From Paenibacillus rhizovicinus (GTDB lineage Bacteria > Bacillota > Bacilli > Paenibacillales > Paenibacillaceae), in contig NZ_CP048286.1 in the NCBI RefSeq assembly GCF_010365285.1, positions 4,532,501 through 4,596,500 on the forward strand: DNA of 64,000 nucleotides, written 5' to 3'. A program made the translations under genes and the position numbers. Positions within the stretch are counted from its first letter, which is position 1; every line of letters starts with the position of its first letter. Positions 47,393 through 56,015 of the stretch are shown piece after piece. The notes under the pieces were generated by a model, which ran no database searches, was not told the DNA's origin, and saw only the letters and a program-made list of their open reading frames with translations.

Positions 47393-49990
47393 ATGTTGGT
47401 TGAATGGAACGGAAGGAAAGCGGCTTTAAGCTTGTGCATGGCCTTACTGCTCGTGTTTGTATCGCTAGGATTGCCGGCGAAGCCTGCCGCGGCGGCGGGA
47501 ACGACGTATTACGTCGACTCGGTGTCGGGCAGCGACGGCAATAACGGCACAAGCACGGGCACCCCTTGGAAGACGCTGTCCAAGATCAACGGGCAGTCCT
47601 TCACCGCGGGCGACAGCATCCTGTTCAAAGCCGGAAGCGCATGGACGGGCACGCTCAGTCCGATCAGCTCCGGAAGCAGCACGGGCCAGATCACGTTCGG
47701 CAAGTACGGTACGGGCGCGGATCCGATTATCAACGGAGGCGGCGCGGAAGAAGCGATCAAGCTGTTCAACGTGCAGTACGTGACCGTGCAGAATCTCGAG
47801 ATTACCAACGACGCCGCGGCAGTCGCGAAACGGCACGGCATCCTGGTTGCAGGCCAGGGGGTCGGCACGCTGAACAGCATTTACTTGAACAATCTGAACA
47901 TCCATAATGTCAAAGGCATCTCCGACCGCGACGCCTCGCCGGAGAATATGTACTATAACGCGGCCATTTACATTACGGTGTGGGATGGAGCCGCAGGTTC
48001 TACGCTCTCGCGTTTCAATGATTTGCGCATCGAGAACAATCAAATTCACGACATCTCCACGATCGGCATCTACTCCAACGGGACCGGCACGCAGTATAAC
48101 GACTCAACGGCCGCGACCTGGTATACCAACCTCAAAATCAGCAACAACGTCATCAACCGGACGGGGGCCGACGGCATCGTGGTCGGTTACGGCAACGGCG
48201 CAGTCATCGACCACAACACGGTGTACAATGCGGGCGTGAACGGCACGAATCACCGCTGGATCGCCGCAGTCTGGTCCTGGTCGTCCAAGGACTCCACGTT
48301 CCAATACAACGAAGTGGCGAGAACGCATTTTCAATCCGGCGTGGACAACGATTCCATGGCGTTCGACACCGACCTCAACACCTACGGCACGCATCTCTAC
48401 CAATACAACTACTCCCACGACAACACCGGCGGCTTCTTCATGAGCACGGGCAACTTGCAGAACGGTCAGGATATCGTGCGCTACAACATCAGCCAGAACG
48501 ACCATCATCAGCACTGGAGCACGGCCACGATCGTCGACGGCAATCCGGCGCATTTCTATAACAACACCTTCTATAACGGCGACGGCTCCGGCTTCGTCAT
48601 TCACGGCAACAAGATCGCTTCCTGGGACGGCGATACGCTGAACAATTCGTACGAGAACAATATTTTCTTCGTATCGGGCGGCGGAACGGTAAGCCTTCCT
48701 TCCGTGCATCAGTACGATCATAACCTGTATTACGGCTTCACGGCTCCGGCCGGCGATACGCATGCGGTCACGGGCAACCCGCTGTTCGTAAACGGAGGCT
48801 CCGGCGGAGACGGACGTTCGACCGTCGACGGCTACAAGCTGCAATCCGGTTCGCCGGCGATCGACAGCGGCAAGACGATTACGGGCAACGGCGGTCTCGA
48901 TTTCTGGGGCGCGGCGCTCTATAACGGCTCGCCGGATATCGGAGCAAGCGAATATACGGGATCGACGACGACCTCGGCTTCCTTGTCGGCAGCGCAAACG
49001 GCAACGCCGATGACGATCGACGGCAGCTTGAGCGAAGCCAGCTGGTCGATTGCCGCGAACGTCGCGAAAACGATCAGCGGCGTGCCCAACAATACGGTCA
49101 AATTCGGCGCGGCGTGGGACAGCACATATCTGTACGTCGGCGTGCAGGCGCTCGATTCCGCGTTGTACAAGGATTCGACGGACATGTACAACGACGATTC
49201 CTTCGATATCTACGTGGATGCCGATCATAACAAAGGCACGAGCTACGATTCGCATGACCGGCAGTTCGCGATCCGCTGGAACGATTCCGCCGGCCTGTTC
49301 GAGCGGAGCGGGAATACGACGGGCGTGCTTCACGCGGTAGCCAATATCACGGGCGGCTTCAGCGGCGAAATCGCCATTCCGTGGAGTAATCTCGGGATTA
49401 CGCCGGCCGCCGGAACCGTGATCGGGCTGGACATTGCCAACAACGACGATGACGACGGCGGCGACCGCAACAGCCAACTCATGTGGAGCGGTACGGGCAA
49501 TAACTGGACGGATACGTCCGCCTTCGGCAACCTGACCTTAACCGCGGGCGGCCCGCTTGTAAACAACGCGTACTACAAGATCGTGAACCGCCAAAGCGGC
49601 AAAATTCTCGGCCCGGAAAGCGGCGCTTCGACGGACGGCACGCAGGTCGAGCAATGGTCGGATCTCGGTTCGACGTATCAGCAGTGGCAGGCCATCGATC
49701 TTGGCGGCGGGTATTTCAAATTCAAGAACAGGGCGAACGGCAAGATCATGGAGATTTACGGAGCCTCCTTGGCGGACGGCGCGAGCTGCGCCATCTATTC
49801 GGACAGCGGCAACTGGAACCAGCATTGGTCGCTGACAAGCGCGGGCAGCGGCTATTACAAACTGGTGAACCGCCAAAGCGGTAAACTGCTCGATATGTCC
49901 GGCGTGTCGCTCGTCGACGGCGGGGACGCGATCCAATATTACGACAACGGCGGCCAGAACCAGCAGTGGAGCTTCGTTCAAGTGCCATGA
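47393..49990 (+). CDS. Secreted right-handed parallel beta-helix protein (second copy), with CBM9-like and ricin-type lectin domains
   Basis: 865 residues. Signal peptide ending near PAAAAG (residue 36). The beta-helix opens with TTYYVDSVSGSDGNNGTS, almost the same as the paralogue at 34648, and runs to about residue 520 with rungs such as DLRIENNQIHDISTIGI, NLKISNNVINRTGADGIVVG and GAVIDHNTVYNAG. Then a CBM9-like domain (about 535-720: MTIDGSLSEASW, DSTYLYVGVQALD, DDSFDIYVDAD) and a ricin-B/CBM13 lectin (about 725-865) with three repeats ending Q-x-W (YQQWQAI, NQHWSL, NQQWSF). The accessory domains differ entirely from the first copy. The ATG at 47393 has AAGGAGG at seven bases. Confidence 0.91.
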   Translation: MLVEWNGRKAALSLCMALLLVFVSLGLPAKPAAAAGTTYYVDSVSGSDGNNGTSTGTPWKTLSKINGQSFTAGDSILFKAGSAWTGTLSPISSGSSTGQITFGKYGTGADPIINGGGAEEAIKLFNVQYVTVQNLEITNDAAAVAKRHGILVAGQGVGTLNSIYLNNLNIHNVKGISDRDASPENMYYNAAIYITVWDGAAGSTLSRFNDLRIENNQIHDISTIGIYSNGTGTQYNDSTAATWYTNLKISNNVINRTGADGIVVGYGNGAVIDHNTVYNAGVNGTNHRWIAAVWSWSSKDSTFQYNEVARTHFQSGVDNDSMAFDTDLNTYGTHLYQYNYSHDNTGGFFMSTGNLQNGQDIVRYNISQNDHHQHWSTATIVDGNPAHFYNNTFYNGDGSGFVIHGNKIASWDGDTLNNSYENNIFFVSGGGTVSLPSVHQYDHNLYYGFTAPAGDTHAVTGNPLFVNGGSGGDGRSTVDGYKLQSGSPAIDSGKTITGNGGLDFWGAALYNGSPDIGASEYTGSTTTSASLSAAQTATPMTIDGSLSEASWSIAANVAKTISGVPNNTVKFGAAWDSTYLYVGVQALDSALYKDSTDMYNDDSFDIYVDADHNKGTSYDSHDRQFAIRWNDSAGLFERSGNTTGVLHAVANITGGFSGEIAIPWSNLGITPAAGTVIGLDIANNDDDDGGDRNSQLMWSGTGNNWTDTSAFGNLTLTAGGPLVNNAYYKIVNRQSGKILGPESGASTDGTQVEQWSDLGSTYQQWQAIDLGGGYFKFKNRANGKIMEIYGASLADGASCAIYSDSGNWNQHWSLTSAGSGYYKLVNRQSGKLLDMSGVSLVDGGDAIQYYDNGGQNQQWSFVQVP

Positions 49991-49999
49991 TTTGGCCTG

Positions 50000-50034
50000 G
50001 CAAGCGGCTTGTTGATTCGGCCGCTTGCTTTCTT
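50000..50034 (+). terminator. Hairpin between second beta-helix and SurA-like genes
   Basis: 9-bp stem GCAAGCGGC / GCCGCTTGC followed by TTTCTTATT. Probably partial, since the foldase gene follows 24 bases later. Confidence 0.65.
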
Positions 50035-50057
50035 ATTCCACCTTGGCAGGGAGGTAG

Positions 50058-51236
50058 ATGACGATCGCATCGAACAAGCAGGCGCGCAGGCGCAAAGGGA
50101 AGCAGGTCCGCACGGAAGCGAAAGAGGAAGCGGGTTCTCCCCGCCGCCGCGGAACAGGCCAATCGGGACGCAAGTTGAAGCTGGCAGGCGCAGGCTTGCT
50201 CGCGCTGCTCGCCATCTTGATCGGCGTATCCGTCTATCGGGCGCAGGCTGCGAAGATACCGTCAGTACCGGATACGGCAGTCGTGGCCACGATCGACGGG
50301 GAGCCCGTGACGGCGGCCGAATTTCTCGGCATGCAGACGACGAAGCGCGCCGGCGTTTATGATTATTTTCAACAAACCTATAAGCTTGGCGACACGCCGG
50401 ACTTCTGGACGAGCGCATACGGCGGCGAACGGCCGGCCGATAAGCTGCGCGAAGAGACGATGACGGCTATCGCGGGCGATAAGGTGCAGCTTATGCTGGC
50501 CAAGCAGGAAGGCATCGTGCAGGACATTACCTACGAGGCCGTGCTGAAGCAGTGGGAATCGGAAAACAAGCGGAGGGCGCAGACGCTGAAGAAGGGCGGT
50601 CTCGTTTACGGTCCGGCGCATTTGGATGCGGCCTTCTATTACGATACATGGCTGACGGAGAACGTGGAGCGGCTTAAGGCGAAGCTGGCGCAGCGGGATG
50701 CGTTTACGGAGGCGCAGGTGAATGCTTACTACGAGCAGCATATCGCCGACTATATCGGGCAAGCAACGATCCGGACGTCAGTGGTCTCGCTGACATGCCA
50801 GCCGGAGGACTGCAAGGCCGCCGATTCGTCGGCGCGCAAGCAGATGGAGCAAGTGAGAGCCGGGTTGGCAGCCGGAGAGGATTGGACGACCTTAGAGGAA
50901 CGGTATAAGAACAGCGGCAGCGCGGTTCAGTTTGCTTCCCGGACCTTCGACGCGGCTTCCGCGAAAGAAGATACGATGATGGATCCGCTGCTGCTGCAGG
51001 CTGCTAAGAAGCTGCATCGGAATGAGGTCAGCGGGCTTGTGGAGGAGAATGGCGTACTCTATGTCGTAAAGGTATTGTCCGTCGAGCAGCCGAAGGCTGT
51101 TCCGGTATCGGAGTTCAGCGGCCAAATTCGGAAGCAGTTGTCGGACGAAGCGTACGCCAAGCTGATCGCGGCACGGACGAAACAGGCCGATATCGTCATT
51201 GATCATCGCGTGTACGACAAGCTGGAAGCGGAATAG
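50058..51236 (+). CDS. Membrane-anchored SurA/PpiC-like foldase (second copy)
   Basis: 392 residues. A strongly basic N-terminus (residues 8-40), one membrane segment (about 43-62, LAGAGLLALLAILIGVSVY), then VATIDGEPVTAAEFLGM, FWTSAYGGERPADKLRE, ENKRRAQTLKKGGLVYGP and a C-terminal parvulin-like part (LHRNEVSGLVEENGVLYVVKVL). The blocks match the paralogue at 37742 in order and spacing, down to the ends IVIDHRVYDKLEAE and IAIDHEVYDGIGPD. No lipobox. GCAGGGAGG precedes the ATG. Its position behind a beta-helix gene is the same as in the first copy. Confidence 0.88.
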   Translation: MTIASNKQARRRKGKQVRTEAKEEAGSPRRRGTGQSGRKLKLAGAGLLALLAILIGVSVYRAQAAKIPSVPDTAVVATIDGEPVTAAEFLGMQTTKRAGVYDYFQQTYKLGDTPDFWTSAYGGERPADKLREETMTAIAGDKVQLMLAKQEGIVQDITYEAVLKQWESENKRRAQTLKKGGLVYGPAHLDAAFYYDTWLTENVERLKAKLAQRDAFTEAQVNAYYEQHIADYIGQATIRTSVVSLTCQPEDCKAADSSARKQMEQVRAGLAAGEDWTTLEERYKNSGSAVQFASRTFDAASAKEDTMMDPLLLQAAKKLHRNEVSGLVEENGVLYVVKVLSVEQPKAVPVSEFSGQIRKQLSDEAYAKLIAARTKQADIVIDHRVYDKLEAE

Positions 51237-51304
51237 CGCGGTGCGAATAGAGGCAGGAGGCGGGGAGTTGCGGGCTGGGTTAGAAAATAATAGGCTTGAA
51301 ACAA

Positions 51305-51366
51305 GCGTGATACGTTAGAAACTAGGGCGATGCGTTAGATTCAAGCGCGATAGGTTGGGATCTAGG
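51305..51366 (+). repeat. Degenerate ~20-bp repeat, three units
   Basis: Units at 51305, 51327 and 51345 share GCG-GAT-(A/G)-C/G-GTTAG followed by a CTAGG or TCAAG end. The GCGATA/GTTAG words also occur in the palindromic element at 30480-30614. Confidence 0.5.
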
Positions 51367-51427
51367 GCTTGCCCTCTCAACGACTCAATGGAATAATGCG
51401 GAGACGCTGCAATATCGCTCGGGAAGC

Positions 51428-51477
51428 ACCCGTGAAGAATGGCCTTGAGGAAGGCTGTTTTTTCACGGGTCTTTTTT
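51428..51477 (+). terminator. Terminator behind second SurA-like gene
   Basis: Outer 9-bp stem ACCCGTGAA / TTCACGGGT with an inner smaller hairpin, followed by CTTTTTT. Confidence 0.85.
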
Positions 51478-51554
51478 GGTTGGGAGGGCGGCCCGTCGTA
51501 CAAGAAAGGAGCTGATTTGCATGGATGCAGGCTTATTGCTCGCTGCCCTTAAGC

Positions 51555-52400
51555 TCAAGCATCCTCAAGCTGCTCCTTAAGCCAATCCCGCATGACGTCG
51601 AACACTTCTTCGCGGTCCAGTTCGTTGTGCAGCTCGTGCTTGAGGCTGGGCCATTCCATGAACGTGCACCTGGAGCCGGCGGCATCGGCAAACTGCCTGC
51701 TGGCCAGGATGGAAGTCACTTTGTCCGTACCGCCGTGCATGAGCAGCAGCGGGACGCGCCATTCCGGCGCATGCTTGATCGCCCATAATCCGGCACCTTG
51801 CACGCTGAGGAAGAAACGCGCCGTGATGGCGCCATGGCCGAGCGGATCCTCCTGATACCGTTTGACCATCTCGGGATCGGAGGTCAAATGGTCGCCGACC
51901 ATCGGCCTGTCGTTCGTATACGCCGGAAACAGCCGGTTCACGACACGCGCGATGATCAGCTGGAGCGGCGGCGGATTAAAGGCGAGCCGCAGCCAAGGGC
52001 CTGTTACGATGACGCCGGCAACATCCGGCTTGCGCCGCAGGACGTAATTCAGCGTGACGTTGCCGCCCATGCTGTGTCCGTACAGAAACACGGGCGTCCC
52101 GGGAAACCGTGCAGCGGCTTCGGCCAGCATCGCGTCGATGCCGTCCATCAAAGCCGGATACGATTTGGTGTGCCCGCGCTTGCCTGCGGTTTGGCCGTGA
52201 CCGACCTGGTCGAAGCCGAAGACGGCGTATCCCGCATGCGTGAACATTTCGGCGACATGCCGGTAGCGGCCGATATGCTCGCCCATGCCGTGCACGAGGG
52301 CAATGACGGCGTGAACGTCCCGCGATTCCTCCGCTTCCCATTCCGCCGCGTACCGCCGCGATCCATCCTTGCACCGAAGCTCGAATATGCGCTCCTTCAT
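51555..52400 (-). CDS. Alpha/beta hydrolase, monoacylglycerol-lipase type
   Basis: 281 residues. Oxyanion-hole motif VHGMGEHIGRY, the D-x-x-GHG turn FDQVGHGQTAGKRG, nucleophile elbow GHSMGG, the acid in LLMHGGTDKVTS and a C-terminal His in LKHELHNE complete the Ser-Asp-His triad. This is the lysophospholipase/monoacylglycerol lipase subgroup (Hydrolase_4). GGAGG lies before the ATG. Confidence 0.93.
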   Translation of the reverse strand: MKERIFELRCKDGSRRYAAEWEAEESRDVHAVIALVHGMGEHIGRYRHVAEMFTHAGYAVFGFDQVGHGQTAGKRGHTKSYPALMDGIDAMLAEAAARFPGTPVFLYGHSMGGNVTLNYVLRRKPDVAGVIVTGPWLRLAFNPPPLQLIIARVVNRLFPAYTNDRPMVGDHLTSDPEMVKRYQEDPLGHGAITARFFLSVQGAGLWAIKHAPEWRVPLLLMHGGTDKVTSILASRQFADAAGSRCTFMEWPSLKHELHNELDREEVFDVMRDWLKEQLEDA

Positions 52401-52666
52401 TGTCGTGCTTCCTCCTTATTCCGATATTCTCTATTTAAACTTTACCACACTGATGTCAGATTTATGAAATGCATTGGTTCCGCTTACACTATTTTTATTG
52501 TATCCGCATGCATGCCGTGAGTCTTATCGCGGCTCGGAATCAACGGACGTGCACGGGTTTTCGCCTTCGGCGGCAATGTTTCGTCTTACCCCGGTTTGTT
52601 ATTTCATGGTAAATTATACGTATTCGACTAGTGAAGGGGCTGCTAAAGATCAAGATCGGAGGATCC

Positions 52667-53236
52667 ATGAACGAATTCAGCATTCCGTGCGAAGACATTG
52701 TATTGCGGCTTTTTCGGCCCGAGGATTTGGATGACTTTCACGCGATCACGCATGAGCCGGAGATCGTCCGTTACTTGCCTGGCTGGAACGCCGATTCTAA
52801 GGATATTCGCGCGGATTGGCTGATCAATTACGAAATTCCGGGCAATGAACGATTCCTTGAAGCCGTTCGGGAGGGCAGGGAGATCGGGGATCGGCAGCTG
52901 AGACTGGTCATGGCGTTGAGAGAGACGGGCGCCTTCATCGGCTGGGTCTGCACGTCCGTCAAGGAGGAGCTGCCGCCGCCGAACCGGGAGATCATGTACG
53001 GCATTTCCGCCGCATACAGCGGCAAAGGCTACGCGACGCAAGCGGCTTCCGGCATGATCGGGTATCTGTTCGGACAGGGACTGGCGGAGGAATTGAACGC
53101 CATCGCCCTCACGCATAACGCGGCGTCCAACCGGGTCATCGTCAAATGCGGCTTCCAGCCGGTCGGCGACATCGCGATCGACGGCGAGACGTATCATCAC
53201 TATAAGTTGTTGCGAAACGGGTTTGGGACTTTCTAG
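52667..53236 (+). CDS. GNAT N-acetyltransferase
   Basis: 189 residues of the RimJ/RimL-like group: LRLFRPEDLDDFHAITHEPEIVRYLPGW at the N-terminus, EIMYGISAAYSGKGYATQAASGMI at the acetyl-CoA site, and NAASNRVIVKCGFQPVGD near the C-terminus. The ATG at 52667 has GGAGG four bases upstream. Substrate unknown. Only weakly similar to the one at 18383. Confidence 0.9.
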   Translation: MNEFSIPCEDIVLRLFRPEDLDDFHAITHEPEIVRYLPGWNADSKDIRADWLINYEIPGNERFLEAVREGREIGDRQLRLVMALRETGAFIGWVCTSVKEELPPPNREIMYGISAAYSGKGYATQAASGMIGYLFGQGLAEELNAIALTHNAASNRVIVKCGFQPVGDIAIDGETYHHYKLLRNGFGTF

Positions 53237-53361
53237 ATTCCCCGCGGAATGCTACCATGGAATCATTGAACGATTATGCACAATATGGGTTTGAAGCCAA
53301 CAGGGATCATGCACAAATGAACCGAACCGCACGAATCGAATCGTCGAGGGGAGATCATTAC

Positions 53362-54402
53362 ATGCAGGCGCTCATCTATGAAGGACCGCAAGAAATGGCC
53401 ATCAGGGAAACGGACAAGCCCGTACCCGGCGAAGACGAGATTCTGATCCGCGTCGCGTACTCCGGGATTTGCGGATCGGAGCTCAGCGGATATTTAGGGC
53501 GGAACTCGCTCCGCAAGCCGCCGCTTATCTTCGGCCACGAGTTCTCCGGCACGATTGCGGAGATCGGCAGCCGGGCCGAAGCGGAGGGCCGCTGGCGGAT
53601 CGGCCAGCGCGTCACGGCTAATCCGCTGGTGACTTGCGGACAATGCGAACCTTGCGCGACAGGCAGGCAGCAGCTGTGCGCCTCTCGTAAGCTGTTGTCC
53701 GCCGCGCTGCCCGGCAGCAACGCGGAGTATGTCAAGATCCCGGCGGCGTTCGTATACGCCGTGCCGGATTCGATCACGCTGCAGCAAGCGGCCATGACGG
53801 AGCCTGCCGCCTGCGCGATCCGCGCGGCGGAGCTGGCGGCGCTCAAACCGTCGGATACGGTGCTGATCGTCGGCATGGGACCGATCGGGCTGCTCGCGCT
53901 GCAAGCGGTGCGCCAGCATGGCGTGCAGGACGTGATCGCCGTCGACATGAACGCGGACCGATTGCAGATCGCCTCCAAGCTCGGCGCGAGGCATATCGTC
54001 TGTCCGGGAGCAGGCGTCGATACGCTGGAAGAAGTGAAACGGCTGACCGGCGGAGCGGGCGTTAACGCCGCCATCGACGCGGTTGGCTCGGGCGCGACGC
54101 GCAAGCAGTGCGTGCTTGCCTGCAAAGGCGGCGGACGCACCGTGTTCACGGGGCTGCACGAGGAAGAATCGACGCTGCCGATCAATATCGCGATTCGGAA
54201 CGAAGTGACGATGACGGGCGCTTTTGCCTACTCCGCCACGAACTTCCGGACGGCGCTCAAGTGGATCGAAGAAGGACGCATCGGGCTTGCCGAGGGCGTG
54301 ATCGAAGCGCCGCTTGAGGAAGGCGGCCGCTGGTTCGAGACGCTGCTGAAGCAGCCGGGCCATGTATCGAAAGTGTTACTTATACCAGGAGGTGGGGCAT
54401 AA
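53362..54402 (+). CDS. Zinc-dependent medium-chain dehydrogenase (polyol/galactitol-phosphate type)
   Basis: 346 residues. Catalytic zinc ligands Cys37, His59 and Glu60 (SGICGSELSGY, FGHEFSG); structural zinc cysteines 92, 95, 98 and 106 (CGQCEPCATGRQQLC); NAD fold VLIVGMGPIGLLALQAV followed by an Asp (VDMNADR) that favours NAD over NADP. Oxidises a polyol or sugar alcohol. The ATG at 53362 has GGGGAG at nine bases. It overlaps the cupin gene by one base. Confidence 0.93.
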   Translation: MQALIYEGPQEMAIRETDKPVPGEDEILIRVAYSGICGSELSGYLGRNSLRKPPLIFGHEFSGTIAEIGSRAEAEGRWRIGQRVTANPLVTCGQCEPCATGRQQLCASRKLLSAALPGSNAEYVKIPAAFVYAVPDSITLQQAAMTEPAACAIRAAELAALKPSDTVLIVGMGPIGLLALQAVRQHGVQDVIAVDMNADRLQIASKLGARHIVCPGAGVDTLEEVKRLTGGAGVNAAIDAVGSGATRKQCVLACKGGGRTVFTGLHEEESTLPINIAIRNEVTMTGAFAYSATNFRTALKWIEEGRIGLAEGVIEAPLEEGGRWFETLLKQPGHVSKVLLIPGGGA

Positions 54403-54734
54403 TGCCGCGTTTTGAGGAATGGCATACGTCGGGTCCCGGCGTCGAACGGAAGATTTTCAAGCCGGGCAAGACGATCATGAGCATGATGGTAACGATGAAG
54501 TCCGGCGCGATCGGAAAAGCGCATTCGCATCCGCACGAGCAGCTGTCGTACGTCGTCAGCGGCAGGCTGCAGCTGGAGATGAACGGTGAATTCTCGGTGG
54601 CCGAAGCGGGAGAGCAGTTCGTCATTCCCGGCGACGCGGTGCATGAGGTGACGGCGCTGGAAGATACGGTCGTCGTCGAAACGTTCACTCCGCTGCGCGC
54701 GGATTTGCTGGCGACCATTACGGACAGCGAGTAA
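54402..54734 (+). CDS. Small cupin-domain protein
   Basis: 110 residues, one cupin barrel. Motif 1 reads KAHSHPHEQLSYVVSGRLQLEMNG with the metal-binding His-x-His and Glu; motif 2 reads FVIPGDAVHEVTALEDT. Translationally coupled to the dehydrogenase (TAATG overlap). Possibly a sugar isomerase or a binding protein for the same pathway; that is inference. Confidence 0.92.
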   Translation: MPRFEEWHTSGPGVERKIFKPGKTIMSMMVTMKSGAIGKAHSHPHEQLSYVVSGRLQLEMNGEFSVAEAGEQFVIPGDAVHEVTALEDTVVVETFTPLRADLLATITDSE

Positions 54735-54802
54735 CGTACTGTAGAAACGTACGTACGAGCAGAAGCTTAGCGGCAGCGTACATCCAAGGAGCGTGTTCTC
54801 TC

Positions 54803-55315
54803 TTGCAAAAGGTATTTTTCATATCCGACCATCATTTCGGCCATAAGCATATTATCGATTTTGAAACGCGGCCGTTCTCGAACGTCGACGAGATGAACGA
54901 AACGATGATCGAGCGATGGAATGCGGTCGTCGGCAAGGACGACAAGGTGTTTCATCTCGGCGATTTCTCGTTTCTGAACCGGGACAAGACGGCGGCCATC
55001 GTATCGCGGCTCAACGGCTACAAGCATCTCATTCTCGGCAATCACGACCGGGGCCGCTCGCGCCAATGGTGGCTGGACGTCGGCTTCGACGAGGTGAGCG
55101 AGCATCCGGTCATCTACAAGGACTTCTTCTTCCTCTCGCACGAGCCGATGTACATGAACAAGCATATGCCTTACGTCAACGTGCACGGGCATATCCATGG
55201 GCAGAAATACGAGAGCGTCAATTACTTCAACGTCAGCGTGGAGCATTGGGATTACACGCCGCTCACCTTCGAGCAGATCCGCGATGCCGTCGTGCCGAGC
55301 GAGGAACAGGGATGA
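54803..55315 (+). CDS. Metallophosphoesterase
   Basis: 170 residues, calcineurin-like phosphoesterase of the short YfcE-like kind. Metal ligands are in ISDHHFGHKHI (Asp9, His11 or His14), HLGDF, LGNHDRG and the closing VHGHIHG. It opens with a TTG at 54803 behind AAGGAG and overlaps the CoaD-like gene by four bases (ATGA). Substrate unknown. Confidence 0.92.
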   Translation: MQKVFFISDHHFGHKHIIDFETRPFSNVDEMNETMIERWNAVVGKDDKVFHLGDFSFLNRDKTAAIVSRLNGYKHLILGNHDRGRSRQWWLDVGFDEVSEHPVIYKDFFFLSHEPMYMNKHMPYVNVHGHIHGQKYESVNYFNVSVEHWDYTPLTFEQIRDAVVPSEEQG

Positions 55316-55788
55316 AAGTCGTCTATGCGGGAAGCTTCGATCCCATCACGCTGGGGCATATTTCGGTCATTGAGCGGGCATGCAGCCTGTTCGACGAGGT
55401 CCATGTCATTATTGCGAACAACCGCAGCAAGAAGCATTACTTCGACATCGCGCAGCGCACCGAGCTCGTGCAGCTGTCGATCGCGCATATGAGCAATACG
55501 GTCGTCGTGCCGTTCGAGGGCATCGTGGCGGATTACGTGAACGCGAACGACGTGAAAGCCGTTATTCGGGGCATCCGCAATTCCACGGACCTTGAATACG
55601 AGCTGCAGCTGGAGCAATACATGCGCAGCACGACGAAGGCGGACACCGTCTACCTGTCGCCGTACGTGAAAGACACGCAGACGAGCAGCTCGCTCGTGCG
55701 CATGTTCCTGCAATCGAACAAAACCGAGCTGGCACAGGCATACATGCACCGGGATGCGTATGCGCGAATGGTGACGTTCACGGTGTAA
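55312..55788 (+). CDS. coaD: Phosphopantetheine adenylyltransferase-like protein
   Basis: 158 residues, the size of CoaD. Nucleotidyl-transferase motif GSFDPITLGH at residues 7-16, NNRSKKHYFDIAQRTELVQ, IRGIRNSTDLEYELQLEQYMR, and TSSSLVR in place of the usual ISSSLVK. In CoA synthesis CoaD joins ATP and 4'-phosphopantetheine. The usual neighbours (rsmD, ylbJ) are absent, and here it is coupled to a metallophosphoesterase. It may be the essential enzyme or a second, specialised copy. Confidence 0.85.
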   Translation: MKVVYAGSFDPITLGHISVIERACSLFDEVHVIIANNRSKKHYFDIAQRTELVQLSIAHMSNTVVVPFEGIVADYVNANDVKAVIRGIRNSTDLEYELQLEQYMRSTTKADTVYLSPYVKDTQTSSSLVRMFLQSNKTELAQAYMHRDAYARMVTFTV

Positions 55789-55826
55789 GGGAGCGGCGCG
55801 AGGGCAGCGCAAGGCACGGCGGGCAG

Positions 55827-55855
55827 TTGCCCGAACGGACGGCTTGGCGTATAAT
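55827..55855 (+). promoter_or_regulatory. Promoter of folD leader
   Basis: -35 TTGCCC (55827-55832), 17-base gap, -10 TATAAT (55850-55855). Transcription should start near 55862, just before the riboswitch. Confidence 0.85.
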
Positions 55856-55865
55856 ACTACCAACG

Positions 55866-55944
55866 ATTCAATAGCGAGTGTGACTGGCGTAACGCGGCGA
55901 ACCGCGGGGGAGCACATCGTTCATACGGCCGTACGCCTGGGCAG
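55866..55944 (+). ncRNA. ZTP riboswitch (pfl motif)
   Basis: The conserved blocks are in order: GTGACTGGCG (55879), the small stem with ACCGCGGGGGAGCAC, and CGCCTGGGCAG (55935). These are the two halves of the pfl motif that bind ZTP/ZMP, the signal of low 10-formyl-tetrahydrofolate. It lies in the leader of folD, a known ZTP-riboswitch target, and is followed by a terminator. High ligand should allow read-through. Confidence 0.92.
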
Positions 55945-55985
55945 AGGTAAGGGAGCAATATTCCCTTGCCTCTTTCTGTTTTTCT
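55943..55985 (+). terminator. Riboswitch-controlled terminator before folD
   Basis: Stem AGAGGTAAGGGA / TTCCCTTGCCTCT followed by TTCTGTTTTT. Its left arm touches the last conserved bases of the ZTP aptamer, so folding of one disturbs the other. Confidence 0.9.
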
Positions 55986-56015
55986 AGCAGCGTACAACCG
56001 AAAGGATGATGGAAC

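Larger units (their letters stand above)
51237..51554. other. Intergenic region with degenerate repeats and terminator
   Basis: No gene. Holds three degenerate units of about 20 bp around GCGATNCGTTAG (51305-51366) and the terminator at 51428. The minus-strand hydrolase gene ends at the right border. Confidence 0.6.

Noticed and set aside
55866..55944. Tetrahydrofolate riboswitch before folD
   Set aside because: The conserved blocks GACTGGCG and CGCCTGGGCA fit the ZTP (pfl) motif, not the THF aptamer.
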